Source: Mycobacterium sp. 236(2023)
Lineage (GTDB): Bacteria; Actinomycetota; Actinomycetes; Mycobacteriales; Mycobacteriaceae
Direction: 5' to 3'
Assembly: GCF_029623955.1 (NCBI RefSeq)
Contig: NZ_JARSBP010000002.1
Span: 1,054,001-1,118,000 of the forward strand
DNA length: 64,000 bases
Part shown: positions 32,630 to 40,820 of the stretch, in pieces
How positions within the stretch are numbered: the stretch's first letter is position 1
Layout: the number at the start of each line of letters is the position of its first letter
Translations under genes and position numbers: made by a program
The notes under the pieces: model-generated
Database searches by the model: none
What the model was told of the DNA's origin: nothing
The model's input: the letters and a program-made list of their open reading frames with translations, nothing else

Positions 32630-32645
32630 TGTGAGCTATCCCACA
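32630..32645. promoter_or_regulatory. CRP-like binding site in the nuoA leader
   Basis: TGTGAGCTATCCCACA matches TGTGA-N6-TCACA at 9 of 10 defined positions. It lies 31 bases upstream of the nuoA start. A possible -10 (GATACT on the minus strand, 32690-32685) is further upstream, so a bound CRP would sit downstream of that start site and could repress; the true start site is unknown. Confidence 0.55.
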
Positions 32646-32765
32646 CCCTAGTCCTGTTTTTGATGCAAGCCACACATTTTGGTTAGTATCGCTACTGGCG
32701 CCATTCGGCGATAGCGCACTGCCTCGAATGGGCAAGTGCACCAGTAATTTTCGCTATTCGCCGGG

Positions 32766-33185
32766 CTATCCGACCGGGCGCAGGAGCGACACGACGGCGT
32801 CGCCCAACCGGATCGGGTCGATGGGATGGGGAACCGCCGCCTCCGCGCGTGACCAGTTGGCCAGCCAGGCGTCATCCGGGCGTCCGGTCAGCACCAGTAC
32901 CGGTGGGCAGTCGTTGATCTCGTCTTTGAGTTGCTTGGCGATTCCCATGCCCCCGACCGGGGTGGCCTCGCCGTCGAGAATAGCCAGATCGAATCCGCCC
33001 TCATCCATCTTCCGGATGACCATGGGCCCGGTGGCGACCTCCACGTAATTCAGCTCGGGGAGTTCCGGGTGGATCCGCCTCCCCAGGGCCAGCTGGACCT
33101 GTTCGCGGGTCCGCGGGTTGTCGCTGTACACGAGAATCCGCAGCGGCTCTGGCGTCCGCGACGACCCGGAGGATGGCACAGCCAT
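32766..33185 (-). CDS. Orphan receiver-domain response regulator, Rv3143-like
   Basis: A 139-residue stand-alone receiver domain. LRILVYSDNPRTREQV provides the acidic pocket, FDLAILDGEATPVGGMG the phospho-acceptor Asp, VLVLTGRPDDAWL the Thr switch, and AAVPHPIDP stands in place of the usual Lys-Pro. No output domain or kinase gene is adjacent. Position upstream of nuoA and length match M. tuberculosis Rv3143, reported (from memory) to modulate complex I by protein contact. ATG 33185 is chosen; the frame extends 27 bases upstream. Confidence 0.85.
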   Translation of the reverse strand: MAVPSSGSSRTPEPLRILVYSDNPRTREQVQLALGRRIHPELPELNYVEVATGPMVIRKMDEGGFDLAILDGEATPVGGMGIAKQLKDEINDCPPVLVLTGRPDDAWLANWSRAEAAVPHPIDPIRLGDAVVSLLRPVG

Positions 33186-33253
33186 GGGCGCGATGTTAGC
33201 CGTGAGCCGCAAGGCCGTCTCTCGACTGGCGAAAATGACTGTCGCGGAGAGCC

Positions 33254-33628
33254 TTACAGCAACGGCTGGATCTCCGCAGGGTCGAAATACTCGTCGATCC
33301 GGGTGATCAGGCCGTCGCTACCGACCTTGATGACGATGCACACGCGCATTGCGATCGACGGCCCAGAGCGTGCGGTGGCATGCAGGACGTGCTGCTGGAC
33401 GAACCCGCCGTCGAAGAGTCGGCGGTCCAGGATCTCGTAGCGCCGGTCGGTGGTGGAGGTGATGAACCACTCGATGATCTTCACGGACCGCCGATGGTCG
33501 TTGTCGCGGGTGTCACCGCTCTTCCATACCGCCACGTCGGGGCTGAACAAGTGCGAGACCGCGTCGATGTCGCTGCGCTCGATGGCGCCGAACAGGCGGT
33601 CGGCGACGTCCGTCTGAATGTCGAGCAT
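33254..33628 (-). CDS. SnoaL-like/NTF2-fold protein
   Basis: A 124-residue protein with the NTF2-like pattern: N-terminal helix (VADRLFGAIERSDID), LFSPDVAVW, then curved strands (RRYEILDRRLFDGGFVQQHV, RVCIVIKVGSDGLI) and the ending RIDEYFDPAEI, very like SnoaL-type isomerases and ring-hydroxylase-associated proteins. Function unknown. It is divergent from the methyltransferase gene across a 40-base region with a dyad. Confidence 0.82.
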   Translation of the reverse strand: MLDIQTDVADRLFGAIERSDIDAVSHLFSPDVAVWKSGDTRDNDHRRSVKIIEWFITSTTDRRYEILDRRLFDGGFVQQHVLHATARSGPSIAMRVCIVIKVGSDGLITRIDEYFDPAEIQPLL

Positions 33629-33631
33629 GGG

Positions 33632-33662
33632 TTGACCTCAACTTCGGTTCAGGTTGAACACT
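33632..33662 (+). promoter_or_regulatory. Possible MerR-type promoter with 19-base spacer
   Basis: TTGACC at 33632-33637 and a weak AACACT at 33657-33662 are separated by 19 bases instead of 17. The spacer is centred on a dyad TCAAC-N10-GTTGA (33638-33657). A long spacer occupied by a dyad is the hallmark of MerR/SoxR-regulated promoters. Transcription would begin at about 33669, the methyltransferase ATG. Confidence 0.42.
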
Positions 33663-33668
33663 GGCTCC

Positions 33669-34304
33669 ATGGACCTGACTCCCACCATCTCCCGTTTCGA
33701 CGACTTCTACAAGGACACCGCCCAGTCACCCCCGTGGGTCATCGGCGAACCGCAGCCGGCGGTCGTCGAGCTCGAGCGGGCCGGACTCATCTCGGGTCGT
33801 GTGCTCGACATCGGCTGCGGGACCGGTGAGCACACGATCCTGCTGGCCCGCGCCGGATACGACGTCATCGGCGTCGACGGTGCGCCGACCGCCGTCGACC
33901 AGGCCCGCCGTAATGCCCGAGGGCAGGGTGTCGATGCCCGATTCGAGGTGGCGGACGCACTGAATCTCCGGAACGACCCGATCTACGACACGATCGTGGA
34001 CAGCGCGCTGTTCCACATCTTCGACGATGGAGATCGCGCCACCTACGTGGCCAGTCTGCACGCCGCGACAAGGCCCGGATCGATCGTTCACGTGTTGGCG
34101 TTGTCCGACGCCGGACGCGGGTTCGGGCCGCAGGTCAGCGAGGCCGACATCCGTGGCGGCTTCCGCGCGGGCTGGGACATCGAATCACTGTCGACGACCA
34201 CCTACCGGGGAGTGGTCACCCAGATGCACGCCGAAGCGCTCGGGCTCGACGTCGGGGCGCGTGTCGACGAGCCGGCCTGGCTCGTCCGGGTGCGCAGGCT
34301 CTGA
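33669..34304 (+). CDS. Class I SAM-dependent methyltransferase
   Basis: A 211-residue methyltransferase starting MDLTPTISRFDDFYKD. SAM-binding motif I is VLDIGCGTGEHTILLA; DVIGVDGAP supplies the acidic residue that binds the ribose; VDSALFHIFDDGDRATYV is a later motif typical of thiopurine/tellurite-resistance-like methyltransferases. A TTG 15 bases upstream is possible but the ATG fits a leaderless start. Substrate unknown. Confidence 0.86.
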   Translation: MDLTPTISRFDDFYKDTAQSPPWVIGEPQPAVVELERAGLISGRVLDIGCGTGEHTILLARAGYDVIGVDGAPTAVDQARRNARGQGVDARFEVADALNLRNDPIYDTIVDSALFHIFDDGDRATYVASLHAATRPGSIVHVLALSDAGRGFGPQVSEADIRGGFRAGWDIESLSTTTYRGVVTQMHAEALGLDVGARVDEPAWLVRVRRL

Positions 34305-34310
34305 GCTGCG

Positions 34311-34649
34311 TCACGGCCCGTCGGCGTACCCCGGATGGTCGATCGACAACCGGTGCCTGACCAGCGTTCGCAGGGATTCGAGCACCTCGTCGGAGCGATC
34401 GTCGAGGTGCCCGTCGCGGATCGCGTGTGCCAGTGACTTCTCGTCGGCGAAGCCGAGGCCCTCCAGCGCCGTCCGGACCGATTCGCCGCTGTCGTCGAGC
34501 AGTTCCCGCTCGACGATGCGCAGGACGTTGGCGGCCACACGCGCGTGAAATCCCACCTGCCCTCCGGCGGCGCGCACGTCACTGTCGAGGAAATCCGCGA
34601 CAGCAGCGATGAGTTCGGCCGCAGTGGGACGTGACGTCAGCCCGCTCAC
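34311..34649 (-). CDS. DUF6285-like protein, partner of the phosphotransferase
   Basis: A 112-residue, mostly helical acidic protein (TAAELIAAVADFLDSDV, FHARVAANVLRIVERELL, SLRTLVRHRLSIDHPGY). I recall this family (DUF6285) encoded directly after kinase-fold genes in acyl-CoA-metabolism operons; activity is unknown. It is coupled to the upstream phosphotransferase gene by an ATGA overlap and is the last gene of the operon, ending 6 bases from the convergent methyltransferase gene. Confidence 0.75.
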   Translation of the reverse strand: MSGLTSRPTAAELIAAVADFLDSDVRAAGGQVGFHARVAANVLRIVERELLDDSGESVRTALEGLGFADEKSLAHAIRDGHLDDRSDEVLESLRTLVRHRLSIDHPGYADGP

Positions 34650-35617
34650 TCAGGTCCCCTTCCCGACAGCAAGTCCAGCAGGTCCCACTCCGTCTCGCTG
34701 ACACGCCTGCCGATCGCTGCGAGCTCGACCGACGGTGACTCGCCCGACAGGTGACGTTCGGCCTGATGCCGGCAGATGACGCCCCACCGCAGTGTCGCGA
34801 CCGTCAGCCACCATCGGAAGGCATGCCGGTCCAACTCCTTCCCCGACGCTTCCTCGTACGCCCGCAGGAACGTCTCGACGCTGCCGAGTCCACCCGCGCC
34901 GAGCGTCTCGGGTGCGCCGAAACGCCAGGCTCTGATGCAGAACCATGCGAGGTCCTCGTAGATCTCCCCGATGTGGGTGAGTTCCCAGTCGAGCACGGCC
35001 GCCAGGCCGGACTCGTCGACGATGAGGTTGCCCATCCGGAAGTCGCCGTGGACCAGCACCATCGGCGACGGATCGGGCCGCTCGTCGTTCAGTCGGCGGA
35101 AGGTCCATTCGAAAGTTGCCGTGGTATCGCCGATTTCGTCGAGCCTCGTCCGCCAGCCGGCCAGTTCGTCGGGGGTGGTGAGGCCGATGCCGGACGGGTC
35201 GGCCCGATGGATGGCGGCCAGGGCGCTCGCGCACTGGGTGAGCAACCGTGCCCGGCCGTCGTCGTCGAGTCCGCGGAAGATCCGCCGCACGATCGTCTCA
35301 CCGCCGATGGCGTTGCAGATCAGGTACGGATTGCCAAGGGCCGCAGGAGAGTTGTCGGCGGCGAGGATGTGGGGGACGGGTGCGCCCACCGCGGCAGCGC
35401 GCTGCTGCACCTTGGCTTCCAGCTCCATGCTGGCGTGGATGTCGTCCCGCGCGCCGGTCCGCAGGATGAGTGCGTGCCTGCCGTCGTCGTTCACGGCGGT
35501 GAACGCCCACGTCGTGCGGCTCGCGCCGCCGGTGAGGCGCTGCAGATCTTCGATATCGGCGGCGCCGAGCGCCGGCGCCAGCACCGCGGCCAGAGCCGAG
35601 GCCGTCTCGGCCGTCAC
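34646..35617 (-). CDS. Phosphotransferase family protein (APH/choline kinase fold)
   Basis: A 323-residue kinase-fold protein. LTGGASRTTWAF is the nucleotide loop, VLVHGDFRMGNLIVD the catalytic loop with Asp and Asn, and AVLDWELTHIGEIYEDLAW the metal site. It starts at GTG 35617, overlapping the acyl-CoA dehydrogenase stop (GTGA). Relatives fused or linked to acyl-CoA dehydrogenases (ACAD10/11 type) phosphorylate 4-hydroxyacyl-CoAs. The adjacent dehydrogenase makes that role plausible here, but it is inference. Confidence 0.86.
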   Translation of the reverse strand: MTAETASALAAVLAPALGAADIEDLQRLTGGASRTTWAFTAVNDDGRHALILRTGARDDIHASMELEAKVQQRAAAVGAPVPHILAADNSPAALGNPYLICNAIGGETIVRRIFRGLDDDGRARLLTQCASALAAIHRADPSGIGLTTPDELAGWRTRLDEIGDTTATFEWTFRRLNDERPDPSPMVLVHGDFRMGNLIVDESGLAAVLDWELTHIGEIYEDLAWFCIRAWRFGAPETLGAGGLGSVETFLRAYEEASGKELDRHAFRWWLTVATLRWGVICRHQAERHLSGESPSVELAAIGRRVSETEWDLLDLLSGRGPE

Positions 35618-36855
35618 CCGCGCTTCCCGAACCCGAACAGTCGCTGCGCCACCCGCCGGATCTGGATTTCTTCCGCGCCCTCGGTGATCCGGTAGCGGCG
35701 GTGGTGGCGGTAGATGTGTTCGAACGGCTCGTGTCTGCTGTACCCGACGCCACCGAACACCTGCATCGCCCGGTCGGCGGCCTCGCACACCAGGCGGTTG
35801 GCCCGGTAGTTCGCCATCGAGACCTTGTCGGAGACCTCCATGTGATGGTTGCGATCGAGTTCGGACGCGGCGAAGCGCACCAGCAGCCGCACCATCTGCG
35901 CCTCGGTCTGCAGTTCCACCAGCGGCCACTGCACCGCCTGGTTCACCGCCAGCGGTTTGCCGAATACGTTGCGCTCGTTGGCATAGCCGACGGCACGGTC
36001 GATGCAGTACTGGCCTGCTCCGAGACTGGATGCCGCCTGGCGAATCCTGTTCTCGTGAAGGAACGTCTGACCGACCTCCAGACCCCTGTCGATCTCACCG
36101 AGCACCGCGTCGGCAGGCACCCGCACATTCTCCAGTAACACCTCGCCGTGGTCGGTGGGCATGTTGAAAGTCCACCAGTAGTACGGCACCGAGAACCCCG
36201 GTGCGTCCGTGGGGACCAGGAACGCGCTGATGCCGCGCGCCTGACCCGGATCGCCGGACGTCCGCGCGAAAACCAGGTCGTGGGTGGCGCGATGCACGCC
36301 GGTGTTGAATCGCTTGGCGCCGTTGATCACCCAGTCGCTGCCGTCCTGCACGGCGGTGGTCTCCAGCCACGTGGCATCGGAGCCGTGGTTGGGTTCGGTG
36401 AGCCCGAACGCCATGGATCGTTCACCGGTGATCAGCGCGTCGGTCCATTCCTTCTTCTGATCGTCGGTGCCGAACCGGTCCATCATGATCACCTGCGGGA
36501 AGTTGCCGACGATCGACGACTCGTCCTGCAGGTCGTTGTGGAGGCCGAGCCCCTTGTGCGCCAGATGCTCTCGGATGACAGCCATGTCGATGTTGCTGCC
36601 GTCGCGTCCGCCGAACTGCGACGGCAGCCCGTACCGCAACCAGCCCGCCGCGTCGGCGCGCCTGCGCATCTCGCCGAGCAGGTCCTCCCACTCCCGCCGC
36701 GGGGTACCGCCGTTGTCCCAATCGGTGCGGGCGTGTTCGCGTCGCTGATCGAAGTACTGGATGTTCTCCCGCTCCAGAGGTTTGATCTCGGCTTCGATGA
36801 ACGCGTCCATCTCTGCCAGCAGTCCAGGCAGGTGGTCGGGAAGGCTGAAATCCAC
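35614..36855 (-). CDS. Acyl-CoA dehydrogenase (ACAD10/11-like)
   Basis: A 413-residue flavin dehydrogenase. MAFGLTEPNHGSDATWLET and DWVINGAKRFNTGVHRATH are the FAD-binding and central blocks; RNVFGKPLAVNQAVQWPLVE and the C-terminal ITEGAEEIQIRRVAQRLFGFG complete the fold. AAAGGAG precedes the ATG. It lies directly upstream of a phosphotransferase gene, the arrangement that in eukaryotic ACAD10/11 is a fusion handling 4-hydroxy acids. Substrate otherwise unknown. Confidence 0.9.
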   Translation of the reverse strand: MDFSLPDHLPGLLAEMDAFIEAEIKPLERENIQYFDQRREHARTDWDNGGTPRREWEDLLGEMRRRADAAGWLRYGLPSQFGGRDGSNIDMAVIREHLAHKGLGLHNDLQDESSIVGNFPQVIMMDRFGTDDQKKEWTDALITGERSMAFGLTEPNHGSDATWLETTAVQDGSDWVINGAKRFNTGVHRATHDLVFARTSGDPGQARGISAFLVPTDAPGFSVPYYWWTFNMPTDHGEVLLENVRVPADAVLGEIDRGLEVGQTFLHENRIRQAASSLGAGQYCIDRAVGYANERNVFGKPLAVNQAVQWPLVELQTEAQMVRLLVRFAASELDRNHHMEVSDKVSMANYRANRLVCEAADRAMQVFGGVGYSRHEPFEHIYRHHRRYRITEGAEEIQIRRVAQRLFGFGKRG

Positions 36856-36897
36856 TGGTTCTCCTTTGAACGTCTTCGGTCTTTGGGACAGGGCTGG

Positions 36898-37518
36898 TCA
36901 GTACCCGTACAGCGTTTTCTTCCAGATCCGCGACAGTGTCGCGATCGCATCCTGATCGTTCATGTCCACGCCGAGGCCGGACGCTCCGACGAACACGGTG
37001 GTGAAGTTCTCGAACAGCAGGGCGATGGCTGCCGCGGTGTGTTCCGGGTTGAGCTCGGCCCCGTGGCCCTGTTCCTGCGCGCGCCGTACCGAGGCTGCCA
37101 CGATGTCCATGCCGAAGCGCCGGAACTCGTTCTGCACCAGCGCGAAGCGCGGCTGGGTAGTCGCCAGTTGGGCCACGGCGATCATGATCCCGATGTTCTG
37201 TTTGAACATCGTCCAGTACCCGGTGACCACCGTGGTGAAGAACGCATCGTCATCGGGGGATTGTGGCAGGGACACGCTGAGACCCGACGGCGCGACCACC
37301 TCGTGCAGGAACCGTTCGGCCAGTGCGGCCAGCAGGTCCTCTTTGTCGGTGAAGTACCGATAGAACACCGCAGGTGACTTGCCCGCCGCCGACGTGATGT
37401 CGCTGAGCGTGGTGCCGTGAAAGCCGCGTTCGGCGAAGAGCTTCCGGGCTGCTTGCTCGATCGCGTCCCGAGTCTGGCGGCCCTTGGCGCTCAGCGCTTC
37501 CGACGATGCCTGCGGCAT
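36898..37518 (-). CDS. TetR family regulator within the catabolic operon
   Basis: A 206-residue regulator with the helix-turn-helix TTLSDITSAAGKSPAVFYRYF at about residues 36-56 and a C-terminal sensor domain with many hydrophobic residues. It lies inside the minus-strand operon, 2 bases after the HMG-CoA-lyase-like gene and 42 bases before the acyl-CoA dehydrogenase gene. It is the obvious candidate to bind the palindrome at 41934-41953. Confidence 0.88.
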   Translation of the reverse strand: MPQASSEALSAKGRQTRDAIEQAARKLFAERGFHGTTLSDITSAAGKSPAVFYRYFTDKEDLLAALAERFLHEVVAPSGLSVSLPQSPDDDAFFTTVVTGYWTMFKQNIGIMIAVAQLATTQPRFALVQNEFRRFGMDIVAASVRRAQEQGHGAELNPEHTAAAIALLFENFTTVFVGASGLGVDMNDQDAIATLSRIWKKTLYGY

Positions 37519-37520
37519 CG

Positions 37521-38426
37521 CTAGCCCAAAATCCGGTCGCCGGCGCGCAGCAGCGCGCTGGGCAGCCCGTGGTTCACGAGCCTCTGCGCGACGCCGGCCG
37601 CCGCGATGGCCGCGCCCAGATCGACATCGACGTGAATACCGCTGTCGCGCAGCAGGTAAGTGAGATCTTCGGTGGCGATGTTGCCGCTGGCGCCCGGGGC
37701 GAACGGGCAGCCGCCGAGCCCGCCGATCGATGCATCCAGCCGGGTGACTCCGGCGGTGACCGCCGCGTACGCGCTCGCCAGGCCGGCGCCGCGGGTGTTG
37801 TGGAAGTGCGCACCCAGCGGGGTGTCGCCGATGAGCGGGCGCACCAAGGCGATCAGGTCGGAGACCCGGCGCGGCGTGGCGGTGCCGATGGTGTCGGCGA
37901 TGGCGACGCGGTCTACGCCGGCTTCGACTGCGGCCGTGACGATGTCGAGCACCCGCTGAGGCGCCGTCGGCCCGTCGAAGGGACAGTCCCACGCAGTGGC
38001 GACGATGACCTCCACGGTCACGTCGCTGTCGTGGGCGATCGCGACGATCTCAGGAATCTGGGCGGTCGCTTCGGCGCTGGACCGGCCGACATTGGCGCGG
38101 CTGTGACTGTCGGCCGCCGATACCACGTACTCGATGGAACCCAGACCCGCGGCGATGGCGCGCTTTGCTCCGTTGGGGCTGGCGACCAGTGCCGAGAACT
38201 CGATGCCGGGGAAGTTGTAGAGTTCGGCCGCCAGCTCGGCCGCGTCGGCGAGGGCTGGCACTTTCGACGGCGACACGAAGGCCGTCGCCTCCATCTCGCG
38301 CACCCCGGTCGCGGCGACGGCGGCCAGCAGTTCGAGCTTGGCAGACAACGGAATCGGTTCCTCGATCTGCAGACCGTCGCGCATCGACACGTCCCGGATA
38401 TCGACGTGGGTGGGGAGCTCACTCAC
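37521..38426 (-). CDS. Hydroxymethylglutaryl-CoA lyase-like aldolase
   Basis: A 301-residue DRE-TIM lyase. DVSMRDGLQIEEP holds the metal-binding Asp, FVSPSKVPALADA is the family block, GAHFHNTRG supplies the His-x-His ligands, and GGLGGCPFAPGASGN carries the catalytic Cys. All key residues of HMG-CoA lyase are present. Substrates could be HMG-CoA or another 3-hydroxy-3-alkyl-dicarboxyl-CoA. Its neighbour is a CoA-transferase gene (4-base overlap), so a CoA-activated dicarboxylic acid cleaved to acetyl-CoA plus a keto acid is plausible. Confidence 0.9.
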   Translation of the reverse strand: MSELPTHVDIRDVSMRDGLQIEEPIPLSAKLELLAAVAATGVREMEATAFVSPSKVPALADAAELAAELYNFPGIEFSALVASPNGAKRAIAAGLGSIEYVVSAADSHSRANVGRSSAEATAQIPEIVAIAHDSDVTVEVIVATAWDCPFDGPTAPQRVLDIVTAAVEAGVDRVAIADTIGTATPRRVSDLIALVRPLIGDTPLGAHFHNTRGAGLASAYAAVTAGVTRLDASIGGLGGCPFAPGASGNIATEDLTYLLRDSGIHVDVDLGAAIAAAGVAQRLVNHGLPSALLRAGDRILG

Positions 38427-39625
38427 AGCACACCCTCCGCCCGGAGCTCGTCGAGTTCGGCCTCACTACGTCCGAGAAGGCCGCCGTAGACGTCGCTGTT
38501 GTGTTGGCCGGGCCGCGACGACCCGGCGTACCGGATGGTGCCCGGCGTCTCCGACAGCACCGGTACCACGCCGGGACCCTTGACGTTTCGCCCGATGCGA
38601 TCGTCCCAATGGTCGGCGATCATCCCGCGAGCCTGCAGCTGAGGGTCCTCGACGACTTCGGCGACGGTGTTGATCGGCCCGCTGATGACGCCGGCTGCAG
38701 ACAACGTCGCGATGATGTCCGCGGGCTGGCGTTCGGCCGCCCAGGCACCGATGATCTTGTCGAGTTCGTCCTGATGACGGCCGCGCGCAACGTGGTTGGA
38801 GAACCGCTCGTCCGTGGCGAGTTCGGGTTGATCCATCGCCCCGCACAACCGGCGGAACACGGTGTCCTGGTTGGCCGCGATCACCACCCAGCTGCCGTCC
38901 GCGGTCGGATAGATGTTCGACGGGGCGATCCCTTCCAACCGGGTACCGGACGGTCCCCGCACGACCCCACCGACGTCGTAGTCCGGGATCGTCGATTCCT
39001 GCACCGCCAAACAGGATTCGGTCAACGCGGCATCGACGATCTGACCTTCCCCGGTGACCGAGCGGCGGTAGAGCGCCGCGAGTGCGCCCTGCACGGCGAA
39101 CATGCCGGCCAGACTGTCCCCGAGGGACAACGCCAACCGCGGGGGAGGACCGCCGGGAAATCCGTTCATGTGACGGAGCCCGCTGGCCGCTTCGGCGACC
39201 GATGCGTACCCCGCCTTGTGCGCGTCCGGCCCGGTCTGTCCGTATCCGGAGACCCGCACCAGGACGATGCCGCGATTGCGTTCGCGCAGAACGTCGTAAC
39301 CGAGGTCCCACTTCTCCAGGGTCCCCGGCCGGAAGTTCTCGACGATCACGTCGCTGCGCTCGACGAGATCGAGGAACAGTTCCCGTCCCTGAGGCACCCG
39401 GAGGTTCAGCGTGATCGCTTTCTTGTTTCGCGCGTGCACGGTCCAGAAGAAGTGATGGCCCTCCAGCTCGGCCTGCCCCCACGTGCGCAGCGGGTCGGGT
39501 GCGCCGGGAGGTTCGATCTTGATGACCTCGGCACCCATGTCCCCGAGCAGTCGTCCGGCGAACGGGCCGGAGATCAGCGTGCCGACCTCGATGACCCGGA
39601 TGCCGTCCAGCGGCCCCGTCGTCAT
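38423..39625 (-). CDS. CaiB/BaiF (class III) CoA-transferase
   Basis: A 400-residue CoA-transferase. IRVIEVGTLISGPFAGRLLGDMGAEVIKIEPP (in outline) is the typical start. VENFRPGTLEKWDLGYDVL, SGYGQTGPDAHKAGY and LSLGDSLAGMFA, with the catalytic Asp, complete the signature. It moves CoA from a donor acyl-CoA to a carboxylic acid. It overlaps both neighbours by 4 bases, so expression is coupled to the lyase and to the alpha/beta hydrolase. Confidence 0.92.
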   Translation of the reverse strand: MTTGPLDGIRVIEVGTLISGPFAGRLLGDMGAEVIKIEPPGAPDPLRTWGQAELEGHHFFWTVHARNKKAITLNLRVPQGRELFLDLVERSDVIVENFRPGTLEKWDLGYDVLRERNRGIVLVRVSGYGQTGPDAHKAGYASVAEAASGLRHMNGFPGGPPPRLALSLGDSLAGMFAVQGALAALYRRSVTGEGQIVDAALTESCLAVQESTIPDYDVGGVVRGPSGTRLEGIAPSNIYPTADGSWVVIAANQDTVFRRLCGAMDQPELATDERFSNHVARGRHQDELDKIIGAWAAERQPADIIATLSAAGVISGPINTVAEVVEDPQLQARGMIADHWDDRIGRNVKGPGVVPVLSETPGTIRYAGSSRPGQHNSDVYGGLLGRSEAELDELRAEGVL

Positions 39626-40818
39626 CGGGTGCCTGCGAAACCGTGTCGCGTGAGCCAGTCGGTGGCGATGCCGACGGCCTCGCGCAGTTTGTCGCGCTGG
39701 TCGGCGCCGGCGTAGTAGTGGTTGGCTCCGGTGATCTCGTGCATCTCCTTATCTTCGTGCCCGATGGCTTCGAAGATTCTGCGGGTATGGCTGGGAGTAC
39801 ATGCATCGTCGGCGAGGTTGCCGATGACCAGCGCGGGCACCGCGATGTCGGGGCCGGCCTTGACCGCGTCACCGTTGGCGTCGTCATAGCTCCACTGGGA
39901 AAGCCAGCTGCGCAGCGTGCAGAACCGCGCCAGCCCGACGGGGCTCATGTTCACCACCTGAGGATCACCTAGATAACAGGTGCCGGGGGTGCGTTCGTTC
40001 GGATCGACGGCAGGATCAAGCCAGCGCGGATCGGCCATCGTCCCGTGCACGACGAACGCGAACTCGTCGTCAGGCCGACCGGCAGCTTTCAGCTCGGCCA
40101 GTTTGTCCTTGACCCACTTCGTTATTCGGCGATTCCGGGCGATCTGGGCCTGGTGATACCGCTCGAGGAATTCCTGCGTGTAGGGCGGCTGGTTGGGATT
40201 GTCGGGGTTGTACAGATCCAGCTCGGGATCACGCTTGGTGGGATCGGCCTCGTCGAGGATCGACGCGTCCATCCACTCGGTCATCGTGCCGTGCCTGCTG
40301 ATGTGGGCCGCGAGCAGCATGATGCCGTCGGCCGGGATCAGCCCGAGCTGGGTCAGGTCAGGGCCGTCGCCCGACGGGCTCGCGGTGACCGTCGGATTCT
40401 GAGCCTGCTGCTGATAGAACACCGACAGCGAACCGCCACCGCTCCAGCCCGCGAGAACCACCTTCGAGTAGCCGAGCCGGTTCTTCGCGTCCTTGATGCA
40501 CTCGCCGAGATCTTCCACGACCTTCTCCATCAGCAACGCCGAGTCGGTGCCCCGGAACCGGCTGTTGCAGTAGATGACGTGGTGCCCGGCACGGGCGAGC
40601 GCATTGATCATCGGCAGGTAGGCACCGCCGCCGATCGGGTGCATGAACACCAGGACGGTTTCGGACGGCGTCTTCGGCCGCAGAAGGTAGCTCTCCAGGA
40701 CGACCAGCTCGGCGACACCGCCATAGACGTCGCGCACAGCCGAATTGTTCTGGTAGGCAACCAGATAGGGGACCCGGTCGTACTCGTGCTTGACGGGAGC
40801 CTCGGTTGTGGTTGCCAT
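39622..40818 (-). CDS. Alpha/beta hydrolase, 398 residues
   Basis: It starts MATTTEAPVKHEYDRVPY. The fold is clear from FMHPIGGGAYLPMINALARAG, the nucleophile elbow LAGWSGGGSLSV, an acid candidate in VIGNLADDACTPSHT and the His in EITGANHYYAG. It has an unusually large insertion between the nucleophile and acid (about residues 150-300) that may form the lid. The longer open frame upstream is a shadow of the dioxygenase-like gene, whose stop is 2 bases away. Substrate unknown, perhaps a lactone or ester intermediate. Confidence 0.85.
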   Translation of the reverse strand: MATTTEAPVKHEYDRVPYLVAYQNNSAVRDVYGGVAELVVLESYLLRPKTPSETVLVFMHPIGGGAYLPMINALARAGHHVIYCNSRFRGTDSALLMEKVVEDLGECIKDAKNRLGYSKVVLAGWSGGGSLSVFYQQQAQNPTVTASPSGDGPDLTQLGLIPADGIMLLAAHISRHGTMTEWMDASILDEADPTKRDPELDLYNPDNPNQPPYTQEFLERYHQAQIARNRRITKWVKDKLAELKAAGRPDDEFAFVVHGTMADPRWLDPAVDPNERTPGTCYLGDPQVVNMSPVGLARFCTLRSWLSQWSYDDANGDAVKAGPDIAVPALVIGNLADDACTPSHTRRIFEAIGHEDKEMHEITGANHYYAGADQRDKLREAVGIATDWLTRHGFAGTR

Positions 40819-40820
40819 GT

